NCBI GenBank assembly: GCA_949299195.1
Contig: CASFZN010000009.1
Coordinates: 1 to 64,000 of the forward strand
Reading direction: 5' to 3'
From: an uncultured bacterium
GTDB taxonomy: Bacteria > Bacillota_I > Bacilli_A > RFN20 > CAG-826
Length of the DNA stretch: 64,000 bases
Position 1 is the stretch's first letter, and each line of letters opens with the position of its first letter. Below are positions 17,717 to 27,194 of the stretch, piece by piece. The notes under the pieces were generated by a model. That model was given only the letters and a program-made list of their open reading frames with translations. It had not been told where the DNA came from and did not search any database. A program made the translations under genes and the position numbers.

Positions 17717-18363
17717 TATTCAGCTCCTCCTTTTCTTAAAGCCATAACTTTTTCATGATCTTTTAAGAGTGATAAAGCGGCTTGAGTAGCTCTAATAGCA
17801 TTAATACTAGTTCTAGAACCATAAACTTTAGAATAAACGTTTCTAACTCCGCTAAGTTCTAAGATAGCCCTAACAGGACCACCAGCAATAATACCAGTAC
17901 CTTCTGGAGCAGGTTTTAAGAAGACTTTTGTTGCTCCATAATTTCCAATGACTTCATGAGCAATGGAGCCATTTTTAGTAATTTTAACGTCGAAAGTATT
18001 TCTTTTTGCCTTGTCGACTGCTTTTTTAATTGCATCTGGGACTTCGCCACTTTTTCCGGTAGCAAAGCCATATTTTCCTTTGCCATTTCCAACAACAACA
18101 AGGACAGCGAATTTCATTCTTCTACCGCCTTTAACGGTTTTAGAAACACGGTTAACGAAGACGAGTCTTTCTTCAAATTCTTTTTTGACTTCTTCACGTG
18201 GACCTTTCTTACGGTCGAATTTCTTTCCTCCTTTAGAATTTCTTCGATCGTTTTTACCTCTAAATTCTTTTTTAGGAGCGACTCCTTCTTCTTTAACTTC
18301 AGCTTTAGCTTCAGTTTCAACTGTTTTGTTTTCTTCTAAAGTTTCAACAATTTTTTCTTCCAT
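17716..18363 (-). CDS. rpsE: 30S ribosomal protein S5 with long N-terminal extension
   Basis: A 215-aa protein. The S5 core begins near residue 66 ([19 protein letters not shown]), with [13 protein letters not shown] and [13 protein letters not shown] further on. The first 65 residues form a charged extension: acidic to residue 30, then basic ([20 protein letters not shown]). S5 is usually about 165 aa, so this is unusual and parallels extensions on L5 and L22 in the same operon. The stop overlaps the rplO start. Confidence 0.96.
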   Translation of the reverse strand: MEEKIVETLEENKTVETEAKAEVKEEGVAPKKEFRGKNDRRNSKGGKKFDRKKGPREEVKKEFEERLVFVNRVSKTVKGGRRMKFAVLVVVGNGKGKYGFATGKSGEVPDAIKKAVDKAKRNTFDVKITKNGSIAHEVIGNYGATKVFLKPAPEGTGIIAGGPVRAILELSGVRNVYSKVYGSRTSINAIRATQAALSLLKDHEKVMALRKGGAE

Positions 18364-18373
18364 AAATCACTCC

Positions 18374-18730
18374 TTAGAATTTTAATCCGCCTTCTCTAGC
18401 AGCTTCTGCTAAAGCTTTGATACGGCCGTGATAAATATATCCGCCTCTATCAAAGACGACGTTTTCGATCTTAAGTGCTAAACATTTTTTAGCGATATCA
18501 AGTCCAACTTCTTTTGCGCCTTCAACGTTTCCGCCGTTAGCAAGTTTGAGCTGAACTGATGAAGAAGAAGCTAATGTAACTCCCTTAGTATCATCAATAA
18601 CTTGACATTCGATATGTTTATTACTTCTAAAAACACATAAACGTGGAGTTAAAGAAGTTCCGCTAATTTTAGCTCTGACTCTACGATGTTTTCTAGTTCT
18701 GACTTCGTTTTTATCAATAACTTTAATCAT
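18374..18730 (-). CDS. rplR: 50S ribosomal protein L18
   Basis: A 118-aa protein that binds 5S rRNA. It has the [15 protein letters not shown] start and the C-terminal [24 protein letters not shown]. Length is typical. It lies between rplF and rpsE. Confidence 0.97.
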   Translation of the reverse strand: MIKVIDKNEVRTRKHRRVRAKISGTSLTPRLCVFRSNKHIECQVIDDTKGVTLASSSSVQLKLANGGNVEGAKEVGLDIAKKCLALKIENVVFDRGGYIYHGRIKALAEAAREGGLKF

Positions 18731-18748
18731 ATTTACTTCCTCCTTTAA

Positions 18749-19309
18749 CTATTTACCAGCACGTTTACCTTCTTTACGAAGGATTCTTTCATTTTGATAT
18801 CTAATACCTTTACCTTTATAAGGTTCTGGTCTTCTAACTTCTCTAATTAAAGCTGCGGTTTGACCAACTGCAAATTTGTCTTGACCACTGACTTCAATTG
18901 CTGAGTTAACTTCTTTATTTTTTGTTTCAATAACTTTGATAGTAACTCCTTCAAGTGGAGAAATGGTGATTGGATGTGAATATCCAACACTTAAGACTAC
19001 ATCATTTCCTTTCATGTCGGCATGATATCCAATACCGACGATTTCGAGAACTTTTTTATAGCCCTCCATACAACCAACAACTGCGTTATTTAATAAAGCT
19101 CTTGTTGTTCCATGGATTTGTTTGGTGAATTTTTCCTCATTTAAACGAGTAATTTTAATGTTGCCATCTTCGACTTCAATCTTTAATAAGTTTGGATCAT
19201 ATTTAACAACATCACTACCGAGTTTTCCCTTAACTTCAACGTTATCAGGATTAATTTTAACTTCTAATCCATCAACAATAGGGATTAATTTATTACCAAT
19301 ACGTGACAT
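18749..19309 (-). CDS. rplF: 50S ribosomal protein L6
   Basis: A 186-aa two-domain protein near the factor-binding site. It runs from MSRIGNKLIPI to the C-terminal RRPEPYKGKGIRYQNE, the L6 signature. It is slightly longer than the usual 178 aa, by a basic tail ending EGKRAGK. Confidence 0.97.
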   Translation of the reverse strand: MSRIGNKLIPIVDGLEVKINPDNVEVKGKLGSDVVKYDPNLLKIEVEDGNIKITRLNEEKFTKQIHGTTRALLNNAVVGCMEGYKKVLEIVGIGYHADMKGNDVVLSVGYSHPITISPLEGVTIKVIETKNKEVNSAIEVSGQDKFAVGQTAALIREVRRPEPYKGKGIRYQNERILRKEGKRAGK

Positions 19310-19334
19310 ATTCTTTTATTTTCCTCCCTAATAA

Positions 19335-19733
19335 TTAATAGATATAGCAGATAACTTCGCCACCAACATTTTCTTTTTTACATTCTTTATCAGTGAGAAG
19401 TCCTTTACTAGTAGAAATAATTGCAATACCTAAGCCTTTTAAAACACTTGGGATGTTTTTAGAGTCGCAAGTAACTCTTAAGCCTGGTTTAGAAATTCTT
19501 CTAAGTCCGCTAATGACTTTTTCGCCATTTGGACCATATTTTAAAGCGATTTCTAATTCTTTTTTATTGTTATCTAATTTATTTTCTTTATATGAAAGGA
19601 TAAATCCTTCATCTTTTAAAATCTTAGCAATGCCTACCTTAATTTTACTAGAAGGCATCTTTACACTTTCGTGATGTAAAGCATTAGCATTTCTAATACG
19701 AGTAAGCATATCAGCTATTGGATCTTGATGCAT
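19335..19733 (-). CDS. rpsH: 30S ribosomal protein S8
   Basis: A 132-aa 16S rRNA-binding assembly protein. It starts [14 protein letters not shown] and has the C-terminal [26 protein letters not shown], the S8 RNA-binding block. In many bacteria S8 represses the spc genes; I see no spc-specific regulatory site here. Confidence 0.97.
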   Translation of the reverse strand: MHQDPIADMLTRIRNANALHHESVKMPSSKIKVGIAKILKDEGFILSYKENKLDNNKKELEIALKYGPNGEKVISGLRRISKPGLRVTCDSKNIPSVLKGLGIAIISTSKGLLTDKECKKENVGGEVICYIY

Positions 19734-19757
19734 ATTCTTATTTACCTCCTAATAATA

Positions 19758-19943
19758 TTACCATGAAGATTTCTTCATTCCTGGAATTTCGCCTTTATAA
19801 GCGAGTTCTCTAAGGCAGATTCTACAAAGACCAAACTTCGAATAGACAGAGTGAGGACGTCCACATCTTTTACAACGTGTATATTCTCTAACTTTGAATT
19901 TTTGAGGTTTAGCTTGTTTAACTTTTAAACTAGTCTTAGCCAT
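19758..19943 (-). CDS. rpsN: 30S ribosomal protein S14, zinc-binding type
   Basis: A 61-aa short S14 with two CxxC pairs ([20 protein letters not shown]), the C+ zinc form typical of Gram-positive relatives. It is located between rplE and rpsH as usual. The protein sits in the 30S head. Confidence 0.97.
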   Translation of the reverse strand: MAKTSLKVKQAKPQKFKVREYTRCKRCGRPHSVYSKFGLCRICLRELAYKGEIPGMKKSSW

Positions 19944-19970
19944 TTTTTCTTTCTTCCTCCTCTATCATTC

Positions 19971-20606
19971 CTATCTTGCAAAAGGCATGCCAAGTTCTTT
20001 GAGTAAAGCGTATGATTCTTCATCGCTTTTTGCAGTTGTAACGATAACAACGTCCATACCTCTAACTTTGCCAACCTTATCGTAATCGATTTCTGGGAAA
20101 ATTAATTGTTCTTTAACACCAAGGGTATAATTTCCTCTTCCATCGAATGAATTTTTGTTAACACCACGGAAGTCTCTAACTCTAGGGAGAGAAATTGTAA
20201 CGAGTTTATCGAAGAATTCATACATTCTCTTTCCTCTTAAAGTAACTTTACATCCGATTGGTTCACCTTCTCTTAATTTGAAGGTTGCGATTGATTTTTT
20301 AGCTTTTGTAATAATTGGTTTTTGACCACTAATTAAAGCAAGTTCTTCGCTAGCTTCTTCGATACGTTTTTTATCTGCTACTGCATCTCCAACACCGATA
20401 TTAATAACGATTTTAGAGAGTTTTGGACATTCATTAACGTTTTTATATTCGAATTTTTTCATTAAGCTTGGAACGACTTCGTTTTTATAGAATTCTTCAA
20501 CTCTATTAACTTCAGCTTTAACTTTGTGTCCGCTTTCTTTTTTTGAAGCTTTAGGAGTTTCAACTTCTGTAGCTTCACTAACTGTTTTCTTTTTTGTTTC
20601 GGCCAT
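19971..20606 (-). CDS. rplE: 50S ribosomal protein L5 with N-terminal extension
   Basis: A 211-aa 5S rRNA-binding protein. The L5 core starts near residue 36 ([18 protein letters not shown]), with [21 protein letters not shown] further on. The first 35 residues are a K/E/T/S-rich extension starting MAETKKK. L5 is normally about 180 aa. The first seven residues are identical to those of L22 in the same operon, and the DNA there is also almost identical. Confidence 0.96.
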   Translation of the reverse strand: MAETKKKTVSEATEVETPKASKKESGHKVKAEVNRVEEFYKNEVVPSLMKKFEYKNVNECPKLSKIVINIGVGDAVADKKRIEEASEELALISGQKPIITKAKKSIATFKLREGEPIGCKVTLRGKRMYEFFDKLVTISLPRVRDFRGVNKNSFDGRGNYTLGVKEQLIFPEIDYDKVGKVRGMDVVIVTTAKSDEESYALLKELGMPFAR

Positions 20607-20619
20607 AGTTTAATTCCTC

Positions 20620-20931
20620 CTATTTAACTTCCTTACCGGTTGATTTAACGATTCTAACTTTAGAACCATCTTCATTAACTTTATAACCTAAGCGTGAACC
20701 TTTCTTTGCTTTTTCATCATAATACATGACTTTACTAGCATCGAGAGGAGCATACATCTCAACAATTGTTCCTTCTGGATGTGTTTGAGTTGGTTTTTGA
20801 TGTTTTTTAACTTTATTAACACCTTCAACGACAACTTTATTAATTGAAGGATAAGCTCTTTGGATAACTCCAACCTTGCCCTTATCTTTACCAGAGATAA
20901 CAATTACTTTATCACCTTTTTTAAGTTTCAT
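20620..20931 (-). CDS. rplX: 50S ribosomal protein L24
   Basis: A 103-aa assembly-initiator protein with a KOW motif at the N-terminus (KGDKVIVISGKDKGKVG) and the HQKPTQTHPEGTIVE loop. Length is typical. It is followed by rplE. Confidence 0.97.
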   Translation of the reverse strand: MKLKKGDKVIVISGKDKGKVGVIQRAYPSINKVVVEGVNKVKKHQKPTQTHPEGTIVEMYAPLDASKVMYYDEKAKKGSRLGYKVNEDGSKVRIVKSTGKEVK

Positions 20932-20951
20932 AATTTCTTAATCTCCTTTAA

Positions 20952-21326
20952 CTATAAAACTTCACTAGCAAGAGAAAGAATTTTCATAAATCCTTCATCT
21001 TTTTCACGAAGTTCACGAGCAACTGGTCCAAAGACACGAGTTCCAACTGGAGTCTTATCTTCGTTGATGATAACGCAAGCATTATCATCGAATCTAATTG
21101 TTGAACCATCTTTTCTTTCGATTGGATAAGATGTTCTAACGATTACAGCTTTTACAACGTCGCTCTTTTTAACCTTTGCGTTAGGAATAGCGTCTTTAAC
21201 AGCACAAAGGACGATATCACCAACTCCAGCACTTTTACGGTGGGATCCACCATAAATTCTAAAGATACGAACGACTCTAGCGCCAGAATTATCAGCAACT
21301 TTTAAATTTGTTTCGGTTTGTACCAT
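20952..21326 (-). CDS. rplN: 50S ribosomal protein L14
   Basis: A 124-aa 23S rRNA-binding protein at the subunit interface. It runs from [17 protein letters not shown] to the [11 protein letters not shown] block and ends [10 protein letters not shown]. Length is typical. Confidence 0.98.
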   Translation of the reverse strand: MVQTETNLKVADNSGARVVRIFRIYGGSHRKSAGVGDIVLCAVKDAIPNAKVKKSDVVKAVIVRTSYPIERKDGSTIRFDDNACVIINEDKTPVGTRVFGPVARELREKDEGFMKILSLASEVL

Positions 21327-21328
21327 AA

Positions 21329-21667
21329 CTATTCTTCCTCCTTAGCGCCTTCGCCTTCTTCTTTTTCTTCTTTATGTAAGAGTTCTTCAACCTCTCTTTC
21401 TTCCATGACTTTAATATCTTCTAATGCTTTTTTATCAACGCTAACGAGTTTGAATCTCTTTAATGCTGATAATGGTCTACATTCTTCGATAGTAACGACA
21501 TCGCCAACATTAGCAATGTTGTTTTCATCATGAGCATAATATTTAGCTTTGAAAGAAACTCTTTTCTTATATTTTGGGTGTTTTTTATAACTTGTTAACT
21601 CAACTGTAATAGTTTTAGGAGTTTTATTTGATACAACAACACCTTGAATAGTTCTTTTTTGTCCCAT
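21329..21667 (-). CDS. rpsQ: 30S ribosomal protein S17 with acidic C-terminal tail
   Basis: A 112-aa protein. The S17 OB-fold core ([39 protein letters not shown]) ends near residue 85. It is followed by about 27 residues of mostly Glu and Lys, ending EGEGAKEEE, which the usual 85-aa S17 lacks. It is another case of low-complexity extensions in this operon. Confidence 0.96.
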   Translation of the reverse strand: MGQKRTIQGVVVSNKTPKTITVELTSYKKHPKYKKRVSFKAKYYAHDENNIANVGDVVTIEECRPLSALKRFKLVSVDKKALEDIKVMEEREVEELLHKEEKEEGEGAKEEE

Positions 21668-21682
21668 ATCTAATCTTTCCTC

Positions 21683-21883
21683 CTATTTAACACCTAACAT
21701 TTCTCTTTCTTTAATAACGGTATAGACTCTTGCAATATCTTTTCTAACTCTTTTGATTTCATTTAAATCTTCGAGTTGTCCTACCGCTTTTCTTCTACGA
21801 AGATTAAATAATTCTTCTTTTAATGAGTAGATTTTTAAATTTAATTCTTCGCTAGAAAGTTCTCTAACTTCATTAATTTTCAT
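21683..21883 (-). CDS. rpmC: 50S ribosomal protein L29
   Basis: A 66-aa two-helix protein at the exit tunnel. It has ELRELSSEEL-like N-terminal residues (NEVRELSSEELN) and LRRRKAVGQLEDLNEIK, then RVRKDIARVYTVIKE. Length is typical. It lies between rplP and rpsQ. Confidence 0.97.
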   Translation of the reverse strand: MKINEVRELSSEELNLKIYSLKEELFNLRRRKAVGQLEDLNEIKRVRKDIARVYTVIKEREMLGVK

Positions 21884-21885
21884 GA

Positions 21886-22302
21886 CTATTTAACCTCCTC
21901 TTTTTTAATAACTCTAGTTTTGAGTGGAAGTTTATAAGCTGCCATTTCTAAAGCTTTAATAGCAACTTCGTCTGGAACTCCACCAATTTCGAATAAAACT
22001 CTATTTTTTCTAACAACGGCTACCCAGTATTCTGGACTACCTTTACCACTACCCATACGGACTTCAGCTGGTTTTTTAGTTTTAGCTAAGTGAGGGAAGA
22101 TTCTGATCCAAACTTGTCCTTGTCTTTTGGTATATCTACTTAAAACGATACGGCAAGCTTCGATTTGTCTATCGGAGACATAATTTCCTTCAATAGCTTG
22201 TAAGCCATAGTTTCCAAAGTCAACCTTATTTCCGCCTTTGGATAAGCCTTCATATTTAATGAGGTGTGGTCTTCTCCATTTAACTCTTTTTGGTTGTAAC
22301 AT
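21886..22302 (-). CDS. rplP: 50S ribosomal protein L16
   Basis: A 138-aa protein that positions A-site tRNA. It starts [13 protein letters not shown] and has the RKGQ-like [17 protein letters not shown] and the [15 protein letters not shown] signature. Length is typical. Confidence 0.98.
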   Translation of the reverse strand: MLQPKRVKWRRPHLIKYEGLSKGGNKVDFGNYGLQAIEGNYVSDRQIEACRIVLSRYTKRQGQVWIRIFPHLAKTKKPAEVRMGSGKGSPEYWVAVVRKNRVLFEIGGVPDEVAIKALEMAAYKLPLKTRVIKKEEVK

Positions 22303-22304
22303 AG

Positions 22305-23009
22305 TTATTCTCCTTTTTTATCTACGACTTTTTCTTCGACTTTTTGACGTGGATTAATTTCTTTTTCACCACGGCAAATCCATACTTTAACACCGAGTTT
22401 TCCGTATGTAGTCATAGCTTCTCTACATGCGTAATCGATATCACTCTTAAGGGTGTTAATAGCGATTGTTCCATCTCTATAACCTTCCTTACGAGCAATT
22501 TCTGCTCCGCCAAGTCTACCTGAAACACTAGTTTTAATACCTTTAGCGCCAGCTTTTCTAACTTCTTGAATCATTCTCTTTTGAACGATTCTAAAAGATG
22601 CTCTTTCTTCAAGTTGACGGCACATTTTATTAGCAACGATAGTTGCATCTAAATTTGGTTGTTTAACATCAACTAAGTCGACTCTAATTTCGCTTCCCTC
22701 TTTAACGAGTTTAAGTAATTTACTCTTTAAATCTTGAATATTTTTACTTGCGTTTTCTTTACCTAAGATAACTCCAGCTCTGCCAACGTGGATAAAGACA
22801 CGGATGTATTGACCTTTTTCTTTCTTCTTTCTTTCGATTTCAACGTGAGAAAGTAAAGCTTCTTTTGGCAAATGTTTTTCTAAGTAGTTTCTAATACGAT
22901 TATCTTCAAGTAAGAAGGTAGAATAATCTTTGTTATTAGCGAACCATCTAGAATTCCAGTTTTTATTAATACCAACTCTCATTCCTACTGGATTAACTTT
23001 TTGACCCAT
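22305..23009 (-). CDS. rpsC: 30S ribosomal protein S3
   Basis: A 234-aa protein at the mRNA entry. It starts GQKVNPVGMRVGINKNW and carries a KH domain with GRAGVILGKENA, where ILGKEN replaces the common VIGKKG. The C-terminal domain has SGRLGGAEIARKEGYRDG. Length is typical. Confidence 0.98.
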   Translation of the reverse strand: MGQKVNPVGMRVGINKNWNSRWFANNKDYSTFLLEDNRIRNYLEKHLPKEALLSHVEIERKKKEKGQYIRVFIHVGRAGVILGKENASKNIQDLKSKLLKLVKEGSEIRVDLVDVKQPNLDATIVANKMCRQLEERASFRIVQKRMIQEVRKAGAKGIKTSVSGRLGGAEIARKEGYRDGTIAINTLKSDIDYACREAMTTYGKLGVKVWICRGEKEINPRQKVEEKVVDKKGE

Positions 23010-23028
23010 GTATTCTATTTCCTCCTAC

Positions 23029-23586
23029 TTAAATCTTTTCCTTTAATGTGACGTAGACATTTGAGAATCTTTTAACCATTCCTGAAGCACTACCTTTAGC
23101 TCTTGGAAGATAACGTCTCATTTTGATTGAATCGCATGCCATAATTTCAGCGATATATAAATTTTCTTCATTCATATTGAAGTTATTAACTGCATTAGCT
23201 TTAGCACTATTGATAAGTTTGATGATATAAGGTGCTGCTTCTTTATGAACTAAAGATAACAATGCAACAGCTTCATCAACCTTTTTACCTCTAACAAGGT
23301 CGATAACTAATCTGACTTTACGAGGTGTAACTTTGAGTCCTAAGACTTTTGCTTTAGCTTCGGTTCTTGCTGGAGCTTCAACTTCTTCAACTTTTTTAGC
23401 TTTTTTAGAAGTTTTAGTTTCGTTAGCGCTTACTTCTTCAACTTCTTTTTTACTAGCTTTTTTAGTTGTAGTTGTTTTCTTGGTTCCAGTTGTCTTTTTG
23501 GATGAAGCTTTTTTAGTAGTCTTTTTAACTTCTGTTTCTTTATTTTCTACTTCTTCAGTAGCAACTTTCTTTTTTGTTTCTGCCAT
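23029..23586 (-). CDS. rplV: 50S ribosomal protein L22 with long Lys/Thr/Glu-rich N-terminal extension
   Basis: A 185-aa protein. The L22 core occupies only the last 110 residues (EAKAKVLGLKVTPRKVRLV to RFSNVYVTLKEK). The first 75 residues are low-complexity, with repeated KKTT, TKKAS and KKVEEVE units. I chose ATG 23586 (MAETKKK) because a GGAG site lies 8 nt upstream; an in-frame GTG at 23595 is the alternative. L22 normally has 110-115 aa. The opening matches that of L5. Confidence 0.95.
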   Translation of the reverse strand: MAETKKKVATEEVENKETEVKKTTKKASSKKTTGTKKTTTTKKASKKEVEEVSANETKTSKKAKKVEEVEAPARTEAKAKVLGLKVTPRKVRLVIDLVRGKKVDEAVALLSLVHKEAAPYIIKLINSAKANAVNNFNMNEENLYIAEIMACDSIKMRRYLPRAKGSASGMVKRFSNVYVTLKEKI

Positions 23587-23605
23587 AACTTTCACTCCAT
23601 CCTAA

Positions 23606-23911
23606 TTATTTAACGCCAGCAGCAGCTTTTGCTGCAGCCTTATCTTCTGCGTTGTTTCCAAAGTGACCTTTGAAGGTTCTTGTAGGAGCAAATTCTCCTA
23701 ATTTATGACCAACCATATCTTCAGTGACATAGACTGTAATAAAGGCATGACCATTATAAACAGCAAAGGTATGTTCAACGAAATCTGGGAAGATAGTTGA
23801 TCTTCTAGACCAAGTTTTGATGACACTTTTCTTATTAGCAGCATTTAAAGCTTGCACTTTTTTCATTAAAGATTCATCAACGAATGGTCCTTTTTTTAAA
23901 CTACGTGCCAT
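23606..23911 (-). CDS. rpsS: 30S ribosomal protein S19
   Basis: A 101-aa head protein with [15 protein letters not shown] and [23 protein letters not shown]. The C-terminus has [15 protein letters not shown] followed by an Ala/Lys tail. Length is slightly above the usual 92 aa. Confidence 0.98.
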   Translation of the reverse strand: MARSLKKGPFVDESLMKKVQALNAANKKSVIKTWSRRSTIFPDFVEHTFAVYNGHAFITVYVTEDMVGHKLGEFAPTRTFKGHFGNNAEDKAAAKAAAGVK

Positions 23912-23932
23912 ATGTTCTTTTTTCCTCCTTTA

Positions 23933-24763
23933 CTATTTATCTCTTCTTCTAACAATTAACTTAGAAGATGCTTTTTTAGTTTTTCTTGTTTTAACGCCAA
24001 GAGCACGTTTGCCCCATGGAGTTCTAGGTGCGTCTCTACCAACTGGACACTTACCTTCACCACCACCGTGAGGGTGATCACATGGGTTCATAGCACTACC
24101 TCTAACAGTAGGTCTAATTCCTAAGTATCTTGTTTTACCGGCTTTACCTAAGTTAACAAGATTGAAGTCTTCGTTTCCGACAACTCCGATTGTAGCTTTA
24201 CATTCACCTAAGAACTTTCTTGTTTCGCCACTTTGAAGTTTTAAGATAACGTATTTTGATTCTTTACCAAGGATTTGAGCGCTACATCCAGCACTTCTAC
24301 AAACTTGGCCGCCTTTTCCTGGTTTTAATTCAATGTTATGAACTAAAGTACCTTCTGGAATATTTTTTAATAAGCAGCAGTTTCCAGTAACGATGTCAGT
24401 AGCTTCGCCGCTTACAATCTTATCTCCAACCTTTAATCCTTCTGGTTGAATGATGTAGCGTTTTTCACCATCAACATAGTTAATTAATGCGATGAATGCG
24501 TTTCTATTTGGATCGTATTCGATAGCTGCAACGTTTCCAACAACTCCATCCTTATTTCTTTTAAAATCAATAATTCTGTATTTGATTTTGTTTCCGCCTC
24601 CTTTATGACGGCAGGTAATAACACCTTGATTGTTTCTACCTCCGGTTTTTTTAATGGTGACGGTTAAACTTTTTTCAGGAGTGGTTTTTGTAATTCCTTC
24701 ATAATTAAGAGAGATCATTGCTCTTCTTGAAGGAGTATATGGTTTATAAGTTTTAATTGACAT
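23933..24763 (-). CDS. rplB: 50S ribosomal protein L2
   Basis: A 276-aa protein needed for the peptidyl-transferase centre. It starts [14 protein letters not shown] and has the universally conserved [14 protein letters not shown] block near residue 222, including the functional His. Length is typical. A 51-nt AT-rich gap separates it from rplW. Confidence 0.98.
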   Translation of the reverse strand: MSIKTYKPYTPSRRAMISLNYEGITKTTPEKSLTVTIKKTGGRNNQGVITCRHKGGGNKIKYRIIDFKRNKDGVVGNVAAIEYDPNRNAFIALINYVDGEKRYIIQPEGLKVGDKIVSGEATDIVTGNCCLLKNIPEGTLVHNIELKPGKGGQVCRSAGCSAQILGKESKYVILKLQSGETRKFLGECKATIGVVGNEDFNLVNLGKAGKTRYLGIRPTVRGSAMNPCDHPHGGGEGKCPVGRDAPRTPWGKRALGVKTRKTKKASSKLIVRRRDK

Positions 24764-24814
24764 AATATTCTCCTATATTTAAGTTATCCTTATTTTATAT
24801 ATAGAAACATTTAA

Positions 24815-25156
24815 CTATTCAGAGAATAAGTTAATTGCTTCTCCTTCTTTTAATGTGACGATTGCTTTTTTATATCCTGGGACAGTTCCGTGATATCTAG
24901 AACCTCTAGATAATTTTTTAGCAGCAACATTGATTGTTGTAACTTTTTCAACGTGAACTCCATAGATTCTTGAAATTGCATTTCTAATTGCAATCTTATT
25001 AGCATCTTTACTGACTTTGAAAGCGTATTTATTACCTTCTTGAGCAAATGCCATTGTTTTTTCAGTAATGATTGGTTCGATAATTAAATCGAAATCTGCA
25101 ATTGTACCTTTTGTAGTTTTAACTTCGCTTACTACTTCTTTTTTCTTTCTAGCCAT
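24815..25156 (-). CDS. rplW: 50S ribosomal protein L23
   Basis: A 113-aa exit-tunnel protein that docks trigger factor and SRP. The core starts near residue 22 (DLIIEPIITEKTMAFA), with the RGSRYHGTVPGYKKAIVTL loop and end. It carries a short basic N-terminal extension (MARKKKEVVSEVKTTKG). Confidence 0.97.
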   Translation of the reverse strand: MARKKKEVVSEVKTTKGTIADFDLIIEPIITEKTMAFAQEGNKYAFKVSKDANKIAIRNAISRIYGVHVEKVTTINVAAKKLSRGSRYHGTVPGYKKAIVTLKEGEAINLFSE

Positions 25157-25158
25157 AA

Positions 25159-25785
25159 CTACTTAAGTGCCTCCTCGATTTCTTTAATTTCGTCTTTATT
25201 AATTAAGACTTTGCTTGCGTTCATAAGATCGTAAACTGAGACATTTTTATAATCTCTTAAGACGACGTTAGGAAGGTTGTTTGCAGCTCTTAAGACTAAT
25301 TCATCACTAGTGACTACTAAGCATTTGTCTTCGCTAACTTTGAATGCATCTAACATTGCTTTAATTTCTTTTGTTTTACCTTCAACCTTTAACTCATCTA
25401 AGACTAATAAGTCTTTTCCTTTAACTTTGAGAGTTAAGGCACTCTTTAAAGCGAGAGTGTGTTCTTTTCTATTTTGTTTAACTTTGAAGGTTTGGATTCC
25501 AGTAGGACCGAAGACTGTTCCACCGCCAACCCAGATTGGGGATCTTGTTGAACCAGCTCTTGCTCTACCTGTACCTTTTTGTCTCCAAGGTTTTTTACCA
25601 CCACCGCTAACTTCGAATCTTTTCTTTGTTTTTGCGGTAGCTTGTCTAGAGTTAGCTTGATAAGTCATAACTGCATCGAAGATAACTCCTTCATTAACTT
25701 CTACTCCAAAGACGCTTTTGTCTAATTTTAAAGTAGAAACTTCTTCAGCTTTTTGGTTATAAACTTTTAATTCGATGTTTGCCAT
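25159..25785 (-). CDS. rplD: 50S ribosomal protein L4
   Basis: A 208-aa protein with an exit-tunnel loop (KKPWRQKGTGRARAGSTRSP, about residues 64-83) and a globular C-terminal domain. In enteric bacteria L4 also represses its own S10 operon by binding the leader RNA; the structured leader at 26830-26942 makes that plausible here, but it is unproven. Length is typical. Confidence 0.98.
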   Translation of the reverse strand: MANIELKVYNQKAEEVSTLKLDKSVFGVEVNEGVIFDAVMTYQANSRQATAKTKKRFEVSGGGKKPWRQKGTGRARAGSTRSPIWVGGGTVFGPTGIQTFKVKQNRKEHTLALKSALTLKVKGKDLLVLDELKVEGKTKEIKAMLDAFKVSEDKCLVVTSDELVLRAANNLPNVVLRDYKNVSVYDLMNASKVLINKDEIKEIEEALK

Positions 25786-25810
25786 AATTACTTCTCCTTT
25801 CTACTTTTAA

Positions 25811-26500
25811 TTAGTTAGCTTCTTCACTAGTAGCGACTCTATTAATTAAAGGTTTGACATCAAGTTTTGAACCGTTAGTTTTAACAGCACTTCTAATTTT
25901 GACTAAGCCTTTTTTAGGTCCAGGAACGCCGCCACTGATGAGGATGTAATTTTTATCAGCATCAACTTTAACAACATTTAAGTTTAAGATTGTAGCTGAT
26001 TGATTACCCATATGTCCGCTCATCTTCTTTCCTGGAATGACACGGTTGTTACATCTACCGTTGTTAGCAAATGAACCTTGTCCTCTATGGTATCCGGAAC
26101 CGTGACCTTTAGGACCAATTGCATGTCCCCATCTTTTAACGGTACCAGCATAACCTCTACCTTTTGAAGTTCCGATAACATCAACGACTTCACCTGCTTG
26201 GAATAAGTCCGCTTTGATTTCGTTACCGACTTCGAATTTCATCATTTCATCACCTTTTAATTCGAATAAATCTTTTTTAGGTGTGACTTTGATTTTTTCG
26301 TATAAGCCTTTTTCGCACTTATTAACATTTTTTAATTTGTCTTCATAACCAACTTGAATTGCTTCATAGCCGTCTTTTTCTAATGTTTTCTTTAAAGTAA
26401 CAACATTTGGTAAGACTTCAATGACAGTGACAGCATACATTGTGCCATCTTCAGCAAATAGTTGAGTCATTCCCATTTTACGACCAATAATTTGTTTCAT
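25811..26500 (-). CDS. rplC: 50S ribosomal protein L3
   Basis: A 229-aa early assembly protein. It starts KQIIGRKMGMTQLFAEDG, has the loop GHGSGYHRGQGSFANN that reaches the peptidyl-transferase centre, and the block PGKKMSGHMGNQ. It is slightly longer than the usual 209 aa, partly by its C-terminus. Confidence 0.98.
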   Translation of the reverse strand: MKQIIGRKMGMTQLFAEDGTMYAVTVIEVLPNVVTLKKTLEKDGYEAIQVGYEDKLKNVNKCEKGLYEKIKVTPKKDLFELKGDEMMKFEVGNEIKADLFQAGEVVDVIGTSKGRGYAGTVKRWGHAIGPKGHGSGYHRGQGSFANNGRCNNRVIPGKKMSGHMGNQSATILNLNVVKVDADKNYILISGGVPGPKKGLVKIRSAVKTNGSKLDVKPLINRVATSEEAN

Positions 26501-26517
26501 CTCAATCTACCTCCTAA

Positions 26518-26829
26518 CTATAACTTAAGATCAATGTCGACGCCGCTTGGAAGATCAAGTCTTCTAAGGTTATTGACAGTATCACTTGTTGGATTATTGA
26601 TAATAATAATTCTCTTGTGAGTTCTAATTTCGAATTGTTCACGGGAATCTTTGTATTTATGAACAGCTCTTAAGATTGTGTAGACTTGTTTTTCCGTTGG
26701 AAGTGGAATAGGTCCGACTACACTTGCACCTGTTTTTGTGATAGCGTCTACAATCTTTAAACTTGCCATATCAAGAATCTTGTGGTCATAAGCTTGTAAA
26801 CGTACTCTAATCTTGTTGACTTTTGCCAT
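26518..26829 (-). CDS. rpsJ: 30S ribosomal protein S10
   Basis: A 103-aa protein of the 30S head that also partners NusB in antitermination. It has [15 protein letters not shown] near the N-terminus and [12 protein letters not shown] near residue 68. It is the first gene of the S10 supercluster, behind a near-consensus promoter and a structured leader. An AGAAAGGAGAAA ribosome site precedes the ATG. Confidence 0.98.
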   Translation of the reverse strand: MAKVNKIRVRLQAYDHKILDMASLKIVDAITKTGASVVGPIPLPTEKQVYTILRAVHKYKDSREQFEIRTHKRIIIINNPTSDTVNNLRRLDLPSGVDIDLKL

Positions 26830-26942
26830 GAGTTTCTCCTTTCTAATTTATCCACGGCTTGTTCAATGCGAATTCCCTGATACATTCATGACAACGCTTG
26901 TGGGTGTATCAGCAACCTCGCATATCAATACAAGCGCTAAAC
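26830..26942 (-). ncRNA. Structured 5' leader RNA of the S10 operon
   Basis: Between the promoter and rpsJ, the minus-strand RNA folds into one long interrupted hairpin made of three nested perfect helices. GCTTGT pairs with ACAAGC (26930-26935 with 26857-26862), ATGCGA with TCGCAT (26918-26923 with 26866-26871), and TGATACA with TGTATCA (26905-26911 with 26878-26884). Purine-rich internal loops (GGTTGC opposite GGGAAT) separate the last two. The shape is typical of autogenously controlled r-protein leaders. L4, encoded in the operon, is the obvious candidate ligand by analogy with Escherichia coli; this is inference. The hairpin ends just upstream of the ribosome site, so it could act on translation. 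Confidence 0.65.
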
Positions 26943-26948
26943 GATGAT

Positions 26949-26977
26949 ATGATATAGAAAACTCATGCAGATGTCAA
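26949..26977 (-). promoter_or_regulatory. rpsJp: Promoter of the S10-spc-alpha supercluster
   Basis: On the minus strand a consensus TTGACA (26977-26972), a 17-nt spacer and TATCAT (26954-26949) are seen. Transcription would start near 26942, about 113 nt before rpsJ. The region from 26978 to 27194 is very AT-rich and otherwise shows only the weak upstream region of the next, divergent gene. Confidence 0.85.
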
Positions 26978-27194
26978 TAAAAATATTTAAAATATTTATA
27001 TATAAATATAGGCCTTAAAAATTAAATCAAAATTAGAGTCAAAACTATAAATAAAATTTTCTTTCTTAAAACTTCTAAAAAGACATTTTTTAATTTTTTG
27101 AAAGATTTTTTAACTACTTTTTTCTCATCTTTTAAGAAAATTCCCCCTTTTATTCGCTTATAGATTTCTACTCATCTAGATAGTAAAATAAGGT

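Noticed and set aside
17956-18385. Overlapping plus-strand ORFs within rpsE
   Set aside because: They are antisense shadows of a well-supported ribosomal gene, hydrophobic and low complexity, with no ribosome sites.
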